Below the pieces are notes generated by a model that saw nothing but the letters and a program-made list of their open reading frames with translations, ran no database searches and was not told the DNA's origin. Positions 20,985-30,110 of a stretch of 64,000 nucleotides of DNA are shown piece after piece. This stretch comes from Streptococcus sanguinis (GTDB lineage Bacteria; Bacillota; Bacilli; Lactobacillales; Streptococcaceae), in the NCBI RefSeq assembly GCF_003943735.1, contig NZ_RJMV01000001.1, positions 169,552-233,551 on the forward strand. The letters are read 5' to 3'. The translations under genes and the position numbers were made by a program. Each line of letters begins with the position of its first letter. Position 1 is the first letter of the stretch.

Positions 20985-22339
20985 TGCATCTCTCCTATCT
21001 TGGTCATTGATTTGGCCTTGTTGATGGTTTCTTGGTATTCATTAGCAGGGATCGAGTCATAAACAATACCCGCTCCAGCTTGAACGTAAGCTCTGCCATT
21101 TTTCAAAATCATAGTCCGGATAGCAATGGCAAAATCCATATCCCCTGTCGCAGACAGATAGCCAATAGCCCCCGCATAAACGCCACGTTTTTCCTGCTCC
21201 AGCTCATAAATGCGCTTCATAGCTCGAATCTTAGGCGCACCCGAAACGGTGCCGGCCGGCAGGGTGGACTTGAGCGCATCCATAGCTGTCAGTTGAGGCA
21301 GAAGCTGACCACGAACTACACTGGTCAGGTGCATGACATAGCGGAAATACTCCACTTCCATATACTTAGTGACTTCCACGCTGTTATTCTGGGCAATTTT
21401 ACCAATATCATTACGCCCCAAATCAACTAACATGCGGTGTTCCGCCACTTCCTTCTCGTCAGCCAGCAACTCCTTCGCCAAGGCTTTATCTTCTCTTTCA
21501 TCCTGCCCGCGCGGCCTGGTCCCAGCGATAGGATTGGTCGTAACCTGCCCCTGCTTGACAGAGACCAGACTCTCTGGGCTGGCTCCGATAATCTGATAAT
21601 CCCCGAAGTCATAAAAATAGAGATAGTTGGAAGGATTGGTCACGCGCAGATTGCGATAGTAATCCAGCGGCCTACCAGAATACTCTGCTGAAAAACGCTG
21701 ACTGAGCACACATTGGAACATATCTCCCTGCCGAATCAAGCTACGCGCTTCTTCCACCATTTTTTCAAAAGCTGTCTGCTCGATATGACTCTGGAAGTTC
21801 AAACTGGACAGTTCCAGCGGTGAAAATTCATCTGCCGCAGGCTGCGCTAGCTCAGCCATGATATGCTCCAGACTAGCAGCCAATTCTGCTTCGCTTCTAT
21901 CACTGTAGAGCGCCTCCTCAACGATATAGACCTTATCTTTTTTATGGTCAAAAACCATGTAACTCTCATAGACGAAAAAGTGCATGTCCGGCGTCCCAAT
22001 CACATCAGCTGGAATCTGGCCAATCTCCTCATAGAGGGAAATCATATCATAGCCAACAAAACCGATGGCTCCACCACCAAAAGGCAGTTCTGAATGATGG
22101 CCTTTTTTTACGGCTAACTCATGCAGAAAGTCCAATGGATCTGCCTCAATCACTTGCCCATTCTTTGTTAAACGGCCATTTTCATAGCGAACTTCAAAGA
22201 CTGGATTATAGGCTAGGATAGAAAAGCGAGCTGTCTCGCTATCTCTTGGAATACTTTCCAAAATCACCTTGTGGTCGCCCTGAATCCGCATATAAGCCAG
22301 AATCGGCGATAAAATATCAGCTGGTAAAATCTTTTGCAT
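20981..22339 (-). CDS. trpE: TrpE, anthranilate synthase component I
   Basis: 452 aa chorismate-binding enzyme. Catalytic-core motifs IAGTRPRG, GRNDIGK, STLPAGTVSGAPKIRAM and QAGAGIV are present. The N-terminal region shows LLESIPRDSETARFS, where feedback inhibition by Trp is set in the family. It converts chorismate to anthranilate with ammonia from TrpG. Only a weak AGAAAG precedes the ATG. The gene follows a Trp-specific T-box and a further structured leader. Confidence 0.97.
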   Translation of the reverse strand: MQKILPADILSPILAYMRIQGDHKVILESIPRDSETARFSILAYNPVFEVRYENGRLTKNGQVIEADPLDFLHELAVKKGHHSELPFGGGAIGFVGYDMISLYEEIGQIPADVIGTPDMHFFVYESYMVFDHKKDKVYIVEEALYSDRSEAELAASLEHIMAELAQPAADEFSPLELSSLNFQSHIEQTAFEKMVEEARSLIRQGDMFQCVLSQRFSAEYSGRPLDYYRNLRVTNPSNYLYFYDFGDYQIIGASPESLVSVKQGQVTTNPIAGTRPRGQDEREDKALAKELLADEKEVAEHRMLVDLGRNDIGKIAQNNSVEVTKYMEVEYFRYVMHLTSVVRGQLLPQLTAMDALKSTLPAGTVSGAPKIRAMKRIYELEQEKRGVYAGAIGYLSATGDMDFAIAIRTMILKNGRAYVQAGAGIVYDSIPANEYQETINKAKSMTKIGEMQ

Positions 22340-22358
22340 AATGTTTCTTTCTATTTAA

Positions 22359-22436
22359 TCAGAAGCGTTTAAGGAGGAACAAACTGCTAGCTATGACCGC
22401 ATTCCACAAGAACAGATAGCACCTGTCCACTGTCAT
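22359..22436 (-). other. Possible 25-codon leader ORF inside a stem-loop before trpE
   Basis: Between the T-box terminator and trpE the mRNA holds ATG at 22436 with GAGG six nt upstream, then 25 codons (MTVDRCYLFLWN...) with one Trp codon and TGA at 22359. AGTTATGAC and GTCATAGCT pair as a 9-bp stem around most of the frame. Translation is unproven; it may be chance. Confidence 0.3.
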
Positions 22437-22456
22437 AACTTGCCTCAGAACTACAG

Positions 22457-22734
22457 AAAAACGCCCGCACAGTTCATCCTGTGAGGGCGTATCATCGCGG
22501 TGCCACCTCAGTTATGGAGTTTTCAGACTCCACATCTCATTTACTTATTTACAGTCATTTAGATCCCTTTTAGTAGAAGGCAGCATACTGGTTTACAGCA
22601 AAGCATGCTAACAAAGTAATAAAAGTTCAACTAAATGACAAAATGTTGACTCCAGCAGCCCATTTCATAACTTCTCCTGCCTGTTTACAGCAACCACAGA
22701 CTCTCTGAAAGGAGAGATATTACTACTCTTCTGC
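22457..22734 (-). ncRNA. T-box riboswitch, tryptophan specific (trpE operon)
   Basis: On the minus strand this leader has the conserved T-box (GGTGGCACCGCGAT, at about 22494-22508), a stem I with an AGTAGTA bulge and a specifier loop reading GAAATGGGC. The specifier codon is TGG (Trp) at 22662-22660. A terminator follows (arms in 22461-22490, then T5). Uncharged tRNA-Trp pairing with the T-box would melt the terminator and allow transcription of trpEGDCFBA. Confidence 0.93.
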
Positions 22735-22739
22735 TGGGT

Positions 22740-22768
22740 ATTTTATTTTCGTTTTTCTAGATAGTCAG
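22740..22768 (-). promoter_or_regulatory. Candidate trp operon promoter inside the trpB2 3' end
   Basis: CTGACT (22768-22763), 17 nt and TAAAAT (22745-22740) would start transcription near 22733, just before the first T-box helix. It overlaps the last codons of the upstream trpB copy. Readthrough from that gene is an alternative source of trp mRNA. Confidence 0.5.
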
Positions 22769-23924
22769 CAATGGCTGCCACATCCTTGTCTCCACGACCA
22801 GATACATTGATAATGATGATTTTGTCAGATGACAATTTCGGAGCTCGCTTGATGGCTTCAGCAATGGCGTGAGAGCTTTCAATCGCTGGCAAAATTCCTT
22901 CCTTTTGTGTCAAGAGAAGCAAGGCATCCACAGCTTCATCATCTGTCGCTGCCACGTATTCTACTCGTCCAGAATCTTTAAAGAAAGCATGTTCAGGACC
23001 AACTCCAGGATAGTCCAAGCCTGCTGAAATGGAGTAAACCGGCGCTACCTGACCATTTTCAGCAAAGACAGCGTAAGTCTTCATACCGTCCACTACTCCG
23101 ACACTTCCCTTGGTCATGGTCGCCGCATGCTGGTCTGTATCAAGACCCCGTCCAGCGGCTTCAACCCCCACTAACTTAACTTCTTCATCCGCCACATACT
23201 GAGAGAAAGCACCGATAGCATTGGATCCACCACCTACACAGGCAATGACATAGTCTGGCAAGCGGCCTTCCTTGTCCAAAATCTGACGGCGAGATTCTTC
23301 ACTGATCACCTTTTGGAACTCATGGACAATCGTTGGATAGGGGTGAGGACCGACAGCTGACCCCAAGACATAGAAGGCTTCCAAATCATTCATCCAAGCC
23401 CCAAAGGCCGCATCCACAGCATCCTTGAGAGTTTTGGTGCCTGTTTCCACTGCGTGAACAGTCGCTCCCATCATTTCCATGCGGAAGACATTGAGGCGCT
23501 GACGTTCTACATCTTCTGCTCCCATGTAAACATCGCACTTCATACCAAACTTAGCTGCTGCTGCCGCAGTTGCCACACCATGCTGGCCAGCTCCAGTTTC
23601 AGCAATGACCCGGGTCTTGCCCATGCGCTTAGCTAGAAGAATCTGCCCCAAAACATTATTGAGCTTATGAGAGCCCAGATGATTGAGATCTTCCCGCTTT
23701 AGATAAATCTTAGCTCCGCCCAGATGCTGGGTCAGACTTTCTGCAAAGTAGAGCGGGGTTTCCCGACCTGAATAATCCGCCAAATAATGTCGGTATTCAT
23801 TTAAAAATTCTGGGTCATCCTTATACTTCTCAAAAGTCGCTTCTAATTCATCCAGCAAGGCTTGGATAGGCTCCGGTACGAAGGAGCCGCCGAATTGTCC
23901 AAAATATCCTTTAGTTTCTGTCAT
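22743..23924 (-). CDS. Second tryptophan synthase beta subunit (TrpB paralogue)
   Basis: 393 aa with complete TrpB motifs: PLP lysine in [36 protein letters not shown] and the C-terminal SGRGDKD. It is shorter than the operon TrpB and clearly diverged: around the PLP lysine HTGAHKINN of the operon copy is HLGSHKLNN here. No trpA follows. It has its own Trp T-box leader and consensus promoter, so it responds to the same signal. It could salvage free indole or replace the operon TrpB; this is inference. Confidence 0.95.
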   Translation of the reverse strand: MTETKGYFGQFGGSFVPEPIQALLDELEATFEKYKDDPEFLNEYRHYLADYSGRETPLYFAESLTQHLGGAKIYLKREDLNHLGSHKLNNVLGQILLAKRMGKTRVIAETGAGQHGVATAAAAAKFGMKCDVYMGAEDVERQRLNVFRMEMMGATVHAVETGTKTLKDAVDAAFGAWMNDLEAFYVLGSAVGPHPYPTIVHEFQKVISEESRRQILDKEGRLPDYVIACVGGGSNAIGAFSQYVADEEVKLVGVEAAGRGLDTDQHAATMTKGSVGVVDGMKTYAVFAENGQVAPVYSISAGLDYPGVGPEHAFFKDSGRVEYVAATDDEAVDALLLLTQKEGILPAIESSHAIAEAIKRAPKLSSDKIIIINVSGRGDKDVAAIADYLEKRK

Positions 23925-23954
23925 CTTGATTGCCTCTTTTCTTTATTTTCAAGC

Positions 23955-24213
23955 AAAACAAAAGCCCACACACAGAAAAAACTCTGTGTGAGGGCGTAAA
24001 ATCGCGGTGCCACCTCAATTATGGAGCAAAGTATAGACTGCCTCCATATCTCTGTCTTGTCTAACAACAAGCTGCACTGTAAGGTGTGCTCACCGAATTT
24101 TTATTGCTTCAAATTCATTTTTTGCATCAGCCCACTTCATAATCTTCCACTGCCTGTTTCCACCAACCACAGACTCCCTGAAAGTAGAAAAAATTATTAC
24201 TTTTCTGATGATT
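23955..24213 (-). ncRNA. T-box riboswitch, tryptophan specific (trpB paralogue)
   Basis: On the minus strand the T-box GGTGGCACCGCGAT lies at about 24001-24015 and the specifier loop reads GAAGTGGGC, so the specifier is TGG (24134-24132). The terminator stem pairs GCCCTCACACAGA with TCTGTGTGTGGGC (23963-23994) followed by a T-rich run. It is closely similar to the trpE leader, including the CTGTGGTTG(C/G)TG segment of stem I, suggesting the gene and leader were duplicated together. Confidence 0.93.
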
Positions 24214-24219
24214 TATTTT

Positions 24220-24248
24220 ATTATAGGCCTTTCCCTTTTTCTTGTCAA
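24220..24248 (-). promoter_or_regulatory. Consensus promoter of the trpB paralogue
   Basis: TTGACA (24248-24243), exactly 17 nt, TATAAT (24225-24220): a perfect vegetative promoter. Transcription would start near 24213, at the T-box. Confidence 0.9.
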
Positions 24249-24269
24249 GAAAAAATTTATTTTTTTCTT
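24247..24269 (-). terminator. Weak A/T hairpin after the VanZ-like gene
   Basis: AAGAAAAAA and TTTTTTCTT could pair and end the yutD-rlmN-vanZ transcript. The stem is nearly all A-T and overlaps the -35 of the next promoter. Confidence 0.35.
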
Positions 24270-24291
24270 CTAAATCCGAACCTTTCGCTCG

Positions 24292-24831
24292 CTAATCTCT
24301 TTTGAAAGCGTCGCTTTGACGATTTTTCCAGATTTTCTGACCAAGCTGAAATGCCCGCCAAGCCAGATAACCACCCAAAGTATTGGTCCAGAGATCATCA
24401 ATCTCAAAGACTCGATTGGCGTTAATAAGAAGGTCTAGCAGAATCTGAGTCACTTCGATAGACAGGCTTATCCCAAAGCTCAGCCATACGACCTTCTTTG
24501 TCTTCCGCAACTTCGGAAAGAGGCAAAGCAATTGAAAGATTAAGGGTGACAGCAAGAAGATATTGGCTAGATTTTGGATAAAGACCTTGACCAGCTGGAT
24601 CCAAGAAGTAATCTCGCCAATATTGACAAAGGAGTTAAAAGGGATTAACAAAACCACTATTCGGCCAAAATACTGGATTCCCGGCGTTTCCATTCCCGGC
24701 TCTGGAACCTGAGGAATAAAGCACAGAATGCAAAGCATCAAGAAATAGAGCCAGCTTCCCCCTACCAGCAATCTCCGTCCCTTAGCAGTCAGCTCACCGG
24801 CTGAAGTCAGGTAGTTCTTAAGGCTGAACAT
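24292..24831 (-). CDS. VanZ-like membrane protein
   Basis: 179 aa with about four or five transmembrane segments. The VanZ signature is visible in the [12 protein letters not shown] stretch and the [29 protein letters not shown] region. VanZ proteins lower susceptibility to teicoplanin/lipoglycopeptides in some cocci, but most chromosomal homologues have no assigned role. It overlaps rlmN by 14 bp, so it is translated from the same mRNA. Confidence 0.88.
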   Translation of the reverse strand: MFSLKNYLTSAGELTAKGRRLLVGGSWLYFLMLCILCFIPQVPEPGMETPGIQYFGRIVVLLIPFNSFVNIGEITSWIQLVKVFIQNLANIFLLSPLIFQLLCLFPKLRKTKKVVWLSFGISLSIEVTQILLDLLINANRVFEIDDLWTNTLGGYLAWRAFQLGQKIWKNRQSDAFKRD

Positions 24832-25906
24832 TTTCTACCAATGCTTTCTCGCGATCACGCTTCATAGTATTGGAACGCAGCTGACCGCAGGCTGCATCAA
24901 TATCTGTACCATGTTCCTGACGAACCACACAGTTGACTCCATTTTTCTTGAGGGTATCGTAGAAGGCCATCACCCGCTCTTTGGGACTGCGACTGTATTG
25001 GTCGTGCTCGCTAACTGGGTTGTAAGGAATAAGATTGACATAAGACAGCTTCTTAATGTTCTTGAGCAGCTCAGCCAGTTCCTTGGCCTGCTCTACCCCG
25101 TCATTGACTTCATTGAGCATGATGTACTCAAAGGTCACTCGGCGGTTGGTCGTCTCAATATAGTATTCAATAGCTGCAAAAAGCTTTTCGATAGGGAAAG
25201 ACCGGTTAATCCGCATGATGCTGGTCCGCAGATCATTATTCGGGGCATGGAGGGATACAGCTAGATTGACCTGCACACCTTCATTGGCAAAGTCACGAAT
25301 CTTATGAGCCAGACCTGATGTCGAAACCGTGATATGGCGGGCTCCGATAGCTAAACCTTTGTCATCATTGACCGTCCGGACAAACTTGAGCACGTTGTCA
25401 TAGTTGTCAAAAGGCTCGCCGATTCCCATAACCACGATATGGCTGACCCGCTCATCCTGACCACGCTCGTCAAAATACTTCTGAACCAGCATAATCTGAG
25501 CTACAATCTCACCGTTATTGAGGTCGCGTTGCTTTTTTATTAAGCCAGAGGCACAGAAGGTGCAGCCGATATTGCAGCCAACTTGGGTAGTCACACAGAC
25601 AGAAAGTCCATAGTGCTGGCGCATGAGCACGGTCTCAATCAGCATACCGTCCGGCAGCTCAAAGAGGTACTTGACCGTACCATCAGCTGACTCCTGAACA
25701 ATGCGCTGTTTAAGCGGATTGACGACAAACTGATCATTTAGCTTGGCAATCAAGTCCTTGGACAGATTGGTCATCTCTTCAAAAGACTGGACCCGCTTGC
25801 GGTAGAGCCACTCCCAAATCTGGGCAGCACGGAATTTCTTTTCTCCCTGAGCTTCCGCCCATTCGATCATTTCCTGACGCGTTAAGCTATAAATAGATGG
25901 TTTCAT
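24818..25906 (-). CDS. rlmN: RlmN, 23S rRNA/tRNA adenosine-C2 methyltransferase
   Basis: 362 aa radical SAM enzyme. The 4Fe-4S cluster cysteines are in [12 protein letters not shown] (about residues 108-119), with the mechanistic cysteine in the C-terminal [30 protein letters not shown] and SLHAPNN are also diagnostic. It makes m2A2503 in 23S rRNA, affecting translation fidelity and ribosome-targeting drugs. It overlaps yutD upstream by 4 bp. Confidence 0.97.
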   Translation of the reverse strand: MKPSIYSLTRQEMIEWAEAQGEKKFRAAQIWEWLYRKRVQSFEEMTNLSKDLIAKLNDQFVVNPLKQRIVQESADGTVKYLFELPDGMLIETVLMRQHYGLSVCVTTQVGCNIGCTFCASGLIKKQRDLNNGEIVAQIMLVQKYFDERGQDERVSHIVVMGIGEPFDNYDNVLKFVRTVNDDKGLAIGARHITVSTSGLAHKIRDFANEGVQVNLAVSLHAPNNDLRTSIMRINRSFPIEKLFAAIEYYIETTNRRVTFEYIMLNEVNDGVEQAKELAELLKNIKKLSYVNLIPYNPVSEHDQYSRSPKERVMAFYDTLKKNGVNCVVRQEHGTDIDAACGQLRSNTMKRDREKALVENVQP

Positions 25907-26484
25907 TTTTCTCCTTTATTCTGGCGAATCACAAAATGGCGATTGCTGTCTTTTTGCTTTTTCTGCCTATCTTGCTGGGAATTGTTGCGAGAGCGTTTAT
26001 TGTCTCTTTTAGAGCGGCTGTCTCGTTCTCGCTCACTTCTGCGATTGCGGTTGCTCCCAGAACGGCTATTGCGAGAACGTTTTGACCGACCTTCTGTCTC
26101 TTTCTTGCCATGCGATTTTTTATCAAAGGAAGCACGCTGGGGATTTGGATTTTCCAAGACAAAATAAGCACAGCCATAGCTGCAGTACTCCAGCAAATAG
26201 TCTTCTAAGCGACTAATCTTCTCATCGCTTTCATTAGCCCGCTCGTCCTTGTAAAAACCACGTAGGCGCAGCTGCTCATTGCCCCAGTCACCGACAATAT
26301 AGTCAAACTTAGTGAGAATTTCTGAAAAACGCTGATGAAAGGCCGTCAAGTCAAAGCCTTCCTTATAGTTCTCAATCAATTCAAACTCGAATTTTTCTGC
26401 AACAATCTTGCTGTCAATCTGTTTAAACTCCGGTCCTGGGAATTTATTATAATTATACAATTCAGGTGAAATATCTTTACGCAT
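25903..26484 (-). CDS. yutD: YutD-family (DUF1027) protein with Arg/Ser-rich tail
   Basis: 193 aa. Residues 1-115 match the YutD domain ([49 protein letters not shown]). The remainder, about 75 residues, is a very basic low-complexity tail rich in Arg, Ser, Lys and Asn, likely disordered and possibly RNA binding (inference). The function of YutD is unknown. It starts the yutD-rlmN-vanZ operon. Confidence 0.88.
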   Translation of the reverse strand: MRKDISPELYNYNKFPGPEFKQIDSKIVAEKFEFELIENYKEGFDLTAFHQRFSEILTKFDYIVGDWGNEQLRLRGFYKDERANESDEKISRLEDYLLEYCSYGCAYFVLENPNPQRASFDKKSHGKKETEGRSKRSRNSRSGSNRNRRSERERDSRSKRDNKRSRNNSQQDRQKKQKDSNRHFVIRQNKGEK

Positions 26485-26639
26485 ACTCTTCCTTTAACGT
26501 TCTTGGATAGTTTATCTACAACACTTTATTTTATCATAAATCAGCCAGTATTTCGCGGACTTTTCATCAAAAATATCTTTCTGAAAAAAGTCAGACGATT
26601 TAAAGTAAAGAAGGCTAGATAACTTTGTCTACCTCACAA

Positions 26640-26664
26640 GAAAAATCTTAGCAAAAGCTAAGAT
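26640..26664 (-). terminator. sepM terminator
   Basis: ATCTTAGC and GCTAAGAT are perfect 8-bp arms around an AAAA/TTTT loop, followed on the minus strand by a T run. It abuts the sepM stop. Confidence 0.88.
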
Positions 26665-26665
26665 C

Positions 26666-27709
26666 TTACTTGTTCTTTTTCAGATAGTCAATGGCGTCCT
26701 GCAGTGTTTTAACTGGAACAATTTTCATATCCGTTTTAATCTTCTTGGCTGTCTCCAGAGCCGTTTGGTAGTTGTTTTTCCCATTAGGAGAAAGCTTCTT
26801 CTCTTCCTCTGTCAGTTCATTGTTCGGTGCAAAGAAGATATCTGCTCCGCTTTGGGCCGCTGAAACAACTTTCTTATCAATTCCGCCGATTTCGCCAACT
26901 TCACCTTCCCGACTGATGCTTCCGGTCCCTGCAATATCGCGGCCATCACGAAGGGTCGGATCAGCCAACTGGGTATAAATGGCGAGGCTGAACATGAGAC
27001 CAGCACTAGGACCGCCGATACCCTCAGTTGAAAATGTAATCGGAATATTACTGCTGACTTCCGTCCGGTCTATCAGACTAATCCCAATCCCGTTCTTACC
27101 GTTCTCCAGCTTGATAATCTTTCCGGTTGCCGATTTCTCCTGACCATCTTCTTGGAAAGTCACCTTGATTTTATCCCCAAGCTTCTGCGAGTTGACATAC
27201 TTAACCAGCTCCTCAGAGCTTTCAAATGTCTTATCATTGACACCAGTTACCGTATCAGCAATATTGAGAACTCCCTTGAAGGTTGAGTTATCAGCCACCT
27301 GCAAGACATAAACTCCCAGATAGTCCATTTTAATTTCTTTACCAGCTGTCGTCAACCCCTGATATTTAGCCATATTTTGCGATGTTTCCATGTAAAATTG
27401 GTTGATCCGATTAAACTCATCGTCTGTGGAGCCCCCCGTCATATCCTTAGCAGAATAAATATCTGTAAAAGGGGTCAGCCAAGCATAGACCAGATGAGCA
27501 AAGGTTGCCTGCTCTACTCCGACCGTCACAAAGTTGTAGGAACCCGCTTCCTTGTCAGCCTTATTATCAACCAGCAAGACCTGCCGAACATCCTCGGCAC
27601 CACCAGGAACTTCTATATAATAAGGCAGACGAACCCAAAAAGCTGCTATACAAAAGGCGATAGTGACGCCAATGAACGTCGGCCATAGATACTTCTTAAT
27701 TCTTTTCAT
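26666..27709 (-). CDS. sepM: SepM-like membrane PDZ/Lon-type serine protease
   Basis: 347 aa. An N-terminal signal anchor (about residues 8-28), a PDZ domain (about 125-200, with YLGVYVLQV and GDKIKVTF), and a Lon-type protease domain with catalytic Ser in [11 protein letters not shown] (about 235) and Lys in [11 protein letters not shown] (about 280). In S. mutans the orthologue cleaves the C-terminus of the competence-stimulating peptide outside the cell; here the substrate is unknown. It overlaps coaD by 14 bp. Confidence 0.92.
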   Translation of the reverse strand: MKRIKKYLWPTFIGVTIAFCIAAFWVRLPYYIEVPGGAEDVRQVLLVDNKADKEAGSYNFVTVGVEQATFAHLVYAWLTPFTDIYSAKDMTGGSTDDEFNRINQFYMETSQNMAKYQGLTTAGKEIKMDYLGVYVLQVADNSTFKGVLNIADTVTGVNDKTFESSEELVKYVNSQKLGDKIKVTFQEDGQEKSATGKIIKLENGKNGIGISLIDRTEVSSNIPITFSTEGIGGPSAGLMFSLAIYTQLADPTLRDGRDIAGTGSISREGEVGEIGGIDKKVVSAAQSGADIFFAPNNELTEEEKKLSPNGKNNYQTALETAKKIKTDMKIVPVKTLQDAIDYLKKNK

Positions 27710-28190
27710 CGTTGATTCTTTCTAATTCTTTGATTACACTTTGGGGCACATAGGCCGCGATATCCTGCTGAAAAGCAATCAGCTCACGAATACGTGATGA
27801 ACTGATATACTGATAGACCGGCTTGCTGAGTAAGAAAATCGTTTCTATTTCTCCCGCCAATTCCTGATTGAAAAAGTTCATATTGGCTTCATAGTCTAGG
27901 TCTTGACTATTGCGGAGACCGCGTACAAAGGCCTTGGCTCCTAGTCTTCTGGCCACTGTCACTGCTAGCTCATTCTGAGAAGTGATTACCTCGACATTAT
28001 CCAAATGCTGCAGAGCTTCTTTGACCATGCGTTCTCGAGCTTCAATCCTGAAAAATCCATACTTTTCCCGATTATAGAAAATTCCTACATAGAGTTTATC
28101 AAAGAGCCTACTGGCCCGCTCGATCAGATCTACATGTCCCTTAGTGATTGGGTCAAAAGATCCTGTAAATAATCCTATCTTATCTGACAT
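27696..28190 (-). CDS. coaD: CoaD, phosphopantetheine adenylyltransferase
   Basis: 164 aa nucleotidyltransferase. The HxGH-type motif appears as [17 protein letters not shown], and the ISSSRIREL segment is present near residue 128. It forms dephospho-CoA from 4'-phosphopantetheine and ATP. It overlaps rsmD by 11 bp and sepM by 14 bp. Confidence 0.97.
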   Translation of the reverse strand: MSDKIGLFTGSFDPITKGHVDLIERASRLFDKLYVGIFYNREKYGFFRIEARERMVKEALQHLDNVEVITSQNELAVTVARRLGAKAFVRGLRNSQDLDYEANMNFFNQELAGEIETIFLLSKPVYQYISSSRIRELIAFQQDIAAYVPQSVIKELERINDEKN

Positions 28191-28719
28191 ACACCGTTAC
28201 CTTTGAAATTCCATATATCTTCTGCTTCCAAATGCCTAGCCCTGCAATTTCTTCCGGCAATTCCACTTCCTTGTCTGTCTCACAGACTACCAGGACATCT
28301 TGACCCAAGAGCTGGCGCTCCTCTAGCTTCTCAAGGTCCTCCACAATCTGCTCCTTGGCATAAGGCGGGTCCAAGAGAACCAAGTCAAAAGACCCTGTCA
28401 ACATTTCCAAGGCTCGGCCAGACTCCATCTTGAGCAAGTCAAAACGTTCCGGCTCCTTGGTCATCTGAATGTTCTCTGAAATAATAGCCTGAGCTCTACG
28501 ATCCTTCTCGACTAAGACAGCTGCCTCCATACCTCGCGAAATAGCTTCAATGGCCAAACTCCCGCTCCCAGCATAAAGATCCAGCACCCGACCGCCGTCA
28601 AAATAGGGACCAATCATATTAAAAATTGCCCCCTTGACCTTATCGGTCGTAGGTCTAGTCGTCTTGCCGTCCAAAGTCTTGAGGGGCCTACCCCCGTATT
28701 TACCTGCAACAACTCTCAT
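28180..28719 (-). CDS. rsmD: RsmD, 16S rRNA guanine-N2 (G966) methyltransferase
   Basis: 179 aa Rossmann methyltransferase. SAM loop [19 protein letters not shown] (about residues 44-62) and catalytic motif LLDPPYAKE (about 115) are present. [13 protein letters not shown] matches family starts; the frame extends 12 codons further but without similarity. The promoter's TATAAT ends 7 nt from this ATG and no ribosome binding site is visible, so the mRNA may be leaderless. Confidence 0.95.
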   Translation of the reverse strand: MRVVAGKYGGRPLKTLDGKTTRPTTDKVKGAIFNMIGPYFDGGRVLDLYAGSGSLAIEAISRGMEAAVLVEKDRRAQAIISENIQMTKEPERFDLLKMESGRALEMLTGSFDLVLLDPPYAKEQIVEDLEKLEERQLLGQDVLVVCETDKEVELPEEIAGLGIWKQKIYGISKVTVYVR

Positions 28720-28726
28720 AAAAAAC

Positions 28727-28755
28727 ATTATAACACACATCGCACAAGAGGCCAA
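28727..28755 (-). promoter_or_regulatory. Promoter of the rsmD-coaD-sepM operon
   Basis: TTGGCC (28755-28750), 17 nt, TATAAT (28732-28727). The expected transcription start falls at or within a nucleotide or two of the rsmD ATG (28719). Confidence 0.65.
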
Positions 28756-28774
28756 TTTTTTGAAAACTTGACAG

Positions 28775-28811
28775 ACAAAAAACAGAAGTGCCCCAAATTA
28801 GAGACTTCTGT
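28775..28811 (-). terminator. Terminator of the YcxB-like gene
   Basis: ACAGAAGT and ACTTCTGT pair (28782-28789 with 28804-28811) and are followed by a T-rich run on the minus strand. The stem includes the last codons of the gene. Confidence 0.8.
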
Positions 28812-29286
28812 TTTCTTTTAGTTTTAGTAAAAAATCAATTAATTCAGGCTGACAGTCTGCCTTATCCAAGATCAGCCCCATTGACCGGCCAACCATGATA
28901 TAAAAAGTTTCTGGCTTGTCTATAATCGCCACAATATCTTGATAGTCAAATCTGGCATTGTTATTCCGATTAACGACACGAAAGTCTGTCTCATAGAAGC
29001 TAAACTCCTGCTCTATATCATGCCAGAGGGGGTTGCCTCTATAAAACTTTTTAATATGTCGATTCATGGACAGATAGTAAAGAAAAGGAAGGACAGCCAC
29101 AGTAACAAGAAAAGCTACGCCTGGTAAAGGTTCCCCGATAAAAAAACAGATTGCACCGCATATCAGCACCACTATCTCAGGGAGAATCAGTGAGAAGATT
29201 CCATTCTTTTTATACCAAAAATTGGTCCAAGCGAAACGGCGATAAGCTTCTTCTGTCATGATCGTTTTTGCTGTCATAGGAAACAT
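28798..29286 (-). CDS. YcxB-like membrane protein
   Basis: 162 aa. Two transmembrane helices (about residues 28-48 and 53-73) are followed by a soluble C-terminal domain resembling the YcxB family (FSFYETDFRVVNRNNNARFDYQDIVAIID, then YIMVGRSMGLILDK). Function is unknown. GGAGG lies 7 nt before the chosen ATG; MTAKT three codons in is an alternative. It is monocistronic and divergent from the HdiR-type repressor. Confidence 0.72.
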   Translation of the reverse strand: MFPMTAKTIMTEEAYRRFAWTNFWYKKNGIFSLILPEIVVLICGAICFFIGEPLPGVAFLVTVAVLPFLYYLSMNRHIKKFYRGNPLWHDIEQEFSFYETDFRVVNRNNNARFDYQDIVAIIDKPETFYIMVGRSMGLILDKADCQPELIDFLLKLKENRSL

Positions 29287-29362
29287 CTCTCTACCTCCAA
29301 GTCATATTCCTCCCTACAGTTTACCACACTCTTGATGGAAATAACAATATTCAATAAAGAAC

Positions 29363-29391
29363 TTGCTTTTCTCGATTTCATCTGGTATACT
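29363..29391 (+). promoter_or_regulatory. Promoter of the SOS-like cassette
   Basis: TTGCTT (29363-29368), 17 nt, TATACT (29386-29391), with TGG immediately before the -10 (extended -10). Confidence 0.75.
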
Positions 29392-29395
29392 ATAC

Positions 29396-29414
29396 GTAAC
29401 TTTTAAAACGTTAC
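29396..29414 (+). promoter_or_regulatory. Operator-like inverted repeat at the start of the SOS-like cassette
   Basis: GTAAC and GTTAC flank a 9-nt A/T spacer and overlap the predicted transcription start. It is a plausible binding site for the self-cleaving repressor encoded next; binding is inferred. Confidence 0.55.
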
Positions 29415-29428
29415 ATAGGAGGTGTGAT

Positions 29429-30106
29429 ATGTTTTCGCATGAAAAATTAAAAAAACGCCGGCTGGAGCTTAATCTGGCACAGGCTTCCATTTACCAAGAG
29501 CTCGGAATTTCCAGAAAGACGTACTCTGCCTGGGAAAATGGCCTAGCAGAACCCCACGCAAAAAATCTCAGGAGGTTGGCCACCTGTCTCAAGGTCCAAG
29601 AGAACTACTTTGTGGATGAGACCAGTACGCTCTACACCTACCCTTTACTAACCCCACCGCATAAAAAGGAAGTAGACCAGCTAGCTAGTCAACTCCTAGA
29701 GAGACAGCGCAAGGTTAGCTCTCTTACAGCCTATAAAGTTCTATCCGTTGAGCTAGCTGCAGGTCGCGGGCACAGTTATTATGACAATGAGACAGACTAC
29801 GAAACTGTCTACTTTGATCAAGACATCCAGCACGACTTTGCATCTTGGGTCTCTGGGGATTCTATGGAGCCCAAGTATCCAAATGGCTCTGTTGCCCTTA
29901 TGAAACAGACAGGATTCGACTACGATGGGGCAGTCTATGCTCTCATGTGGAATGGCAAGACCTATATCAAAAAAGTCTATCGTGAAGCTGAAGGTCTACG
30001 TTTAGAGTCTATCAATCCTGACTACGAGGATCTCTTTGCTCCCTACGAAGACCAGCCTAGCATTGTTGGTATCGTAGTTGGACATTTTCTGCCGATTGAG
30101 GTATAA
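29429..30106 (+). CDS. HdiR-type repressor: XRE helix-turn-helix plus S24 autoprotease
   Basis: 225 aa from MFSHEKLKKRR, with AGGAGG 8 nt upstream; the longer frame is not supported. Residues 5-60 are an XRE helix-turn-helix. The C-terminal half is a LexA/UmuD-type peptidase: an Ala-Gly cleavage site in VELAAGRG (about residue 108), nucleophile Ser in SGDSMEP and Lys in YIKKVY. Streptococci lack classical LexA, and HdiR homologues control a DNA-damage response through RecA-stimulated self-cleavage in relatives. It heads an operon with a Y-family polymerase. Confidence 0.9.
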   Translation: MFSHEKLKKRRLELNLAQASIYQELGISRKTYSAWENGLAEPHAKNLRRLATCLKVQENYFVDETSTLYTYPLLTPPHKKEVDQLASQLLERQRKVSSLTAYKVLSVELAAGRGHSYYDNETDYETVYFDQDIQHDFASWVSGDSMEPKYPNGSVALMKQTGFDYDGAVYALMWNGKTYIKKVYREAEGLRLESINPDYEDLFAPYEDQPSIVGIVVGHFLPIEV

Positions 30107-30110
30107 AACT

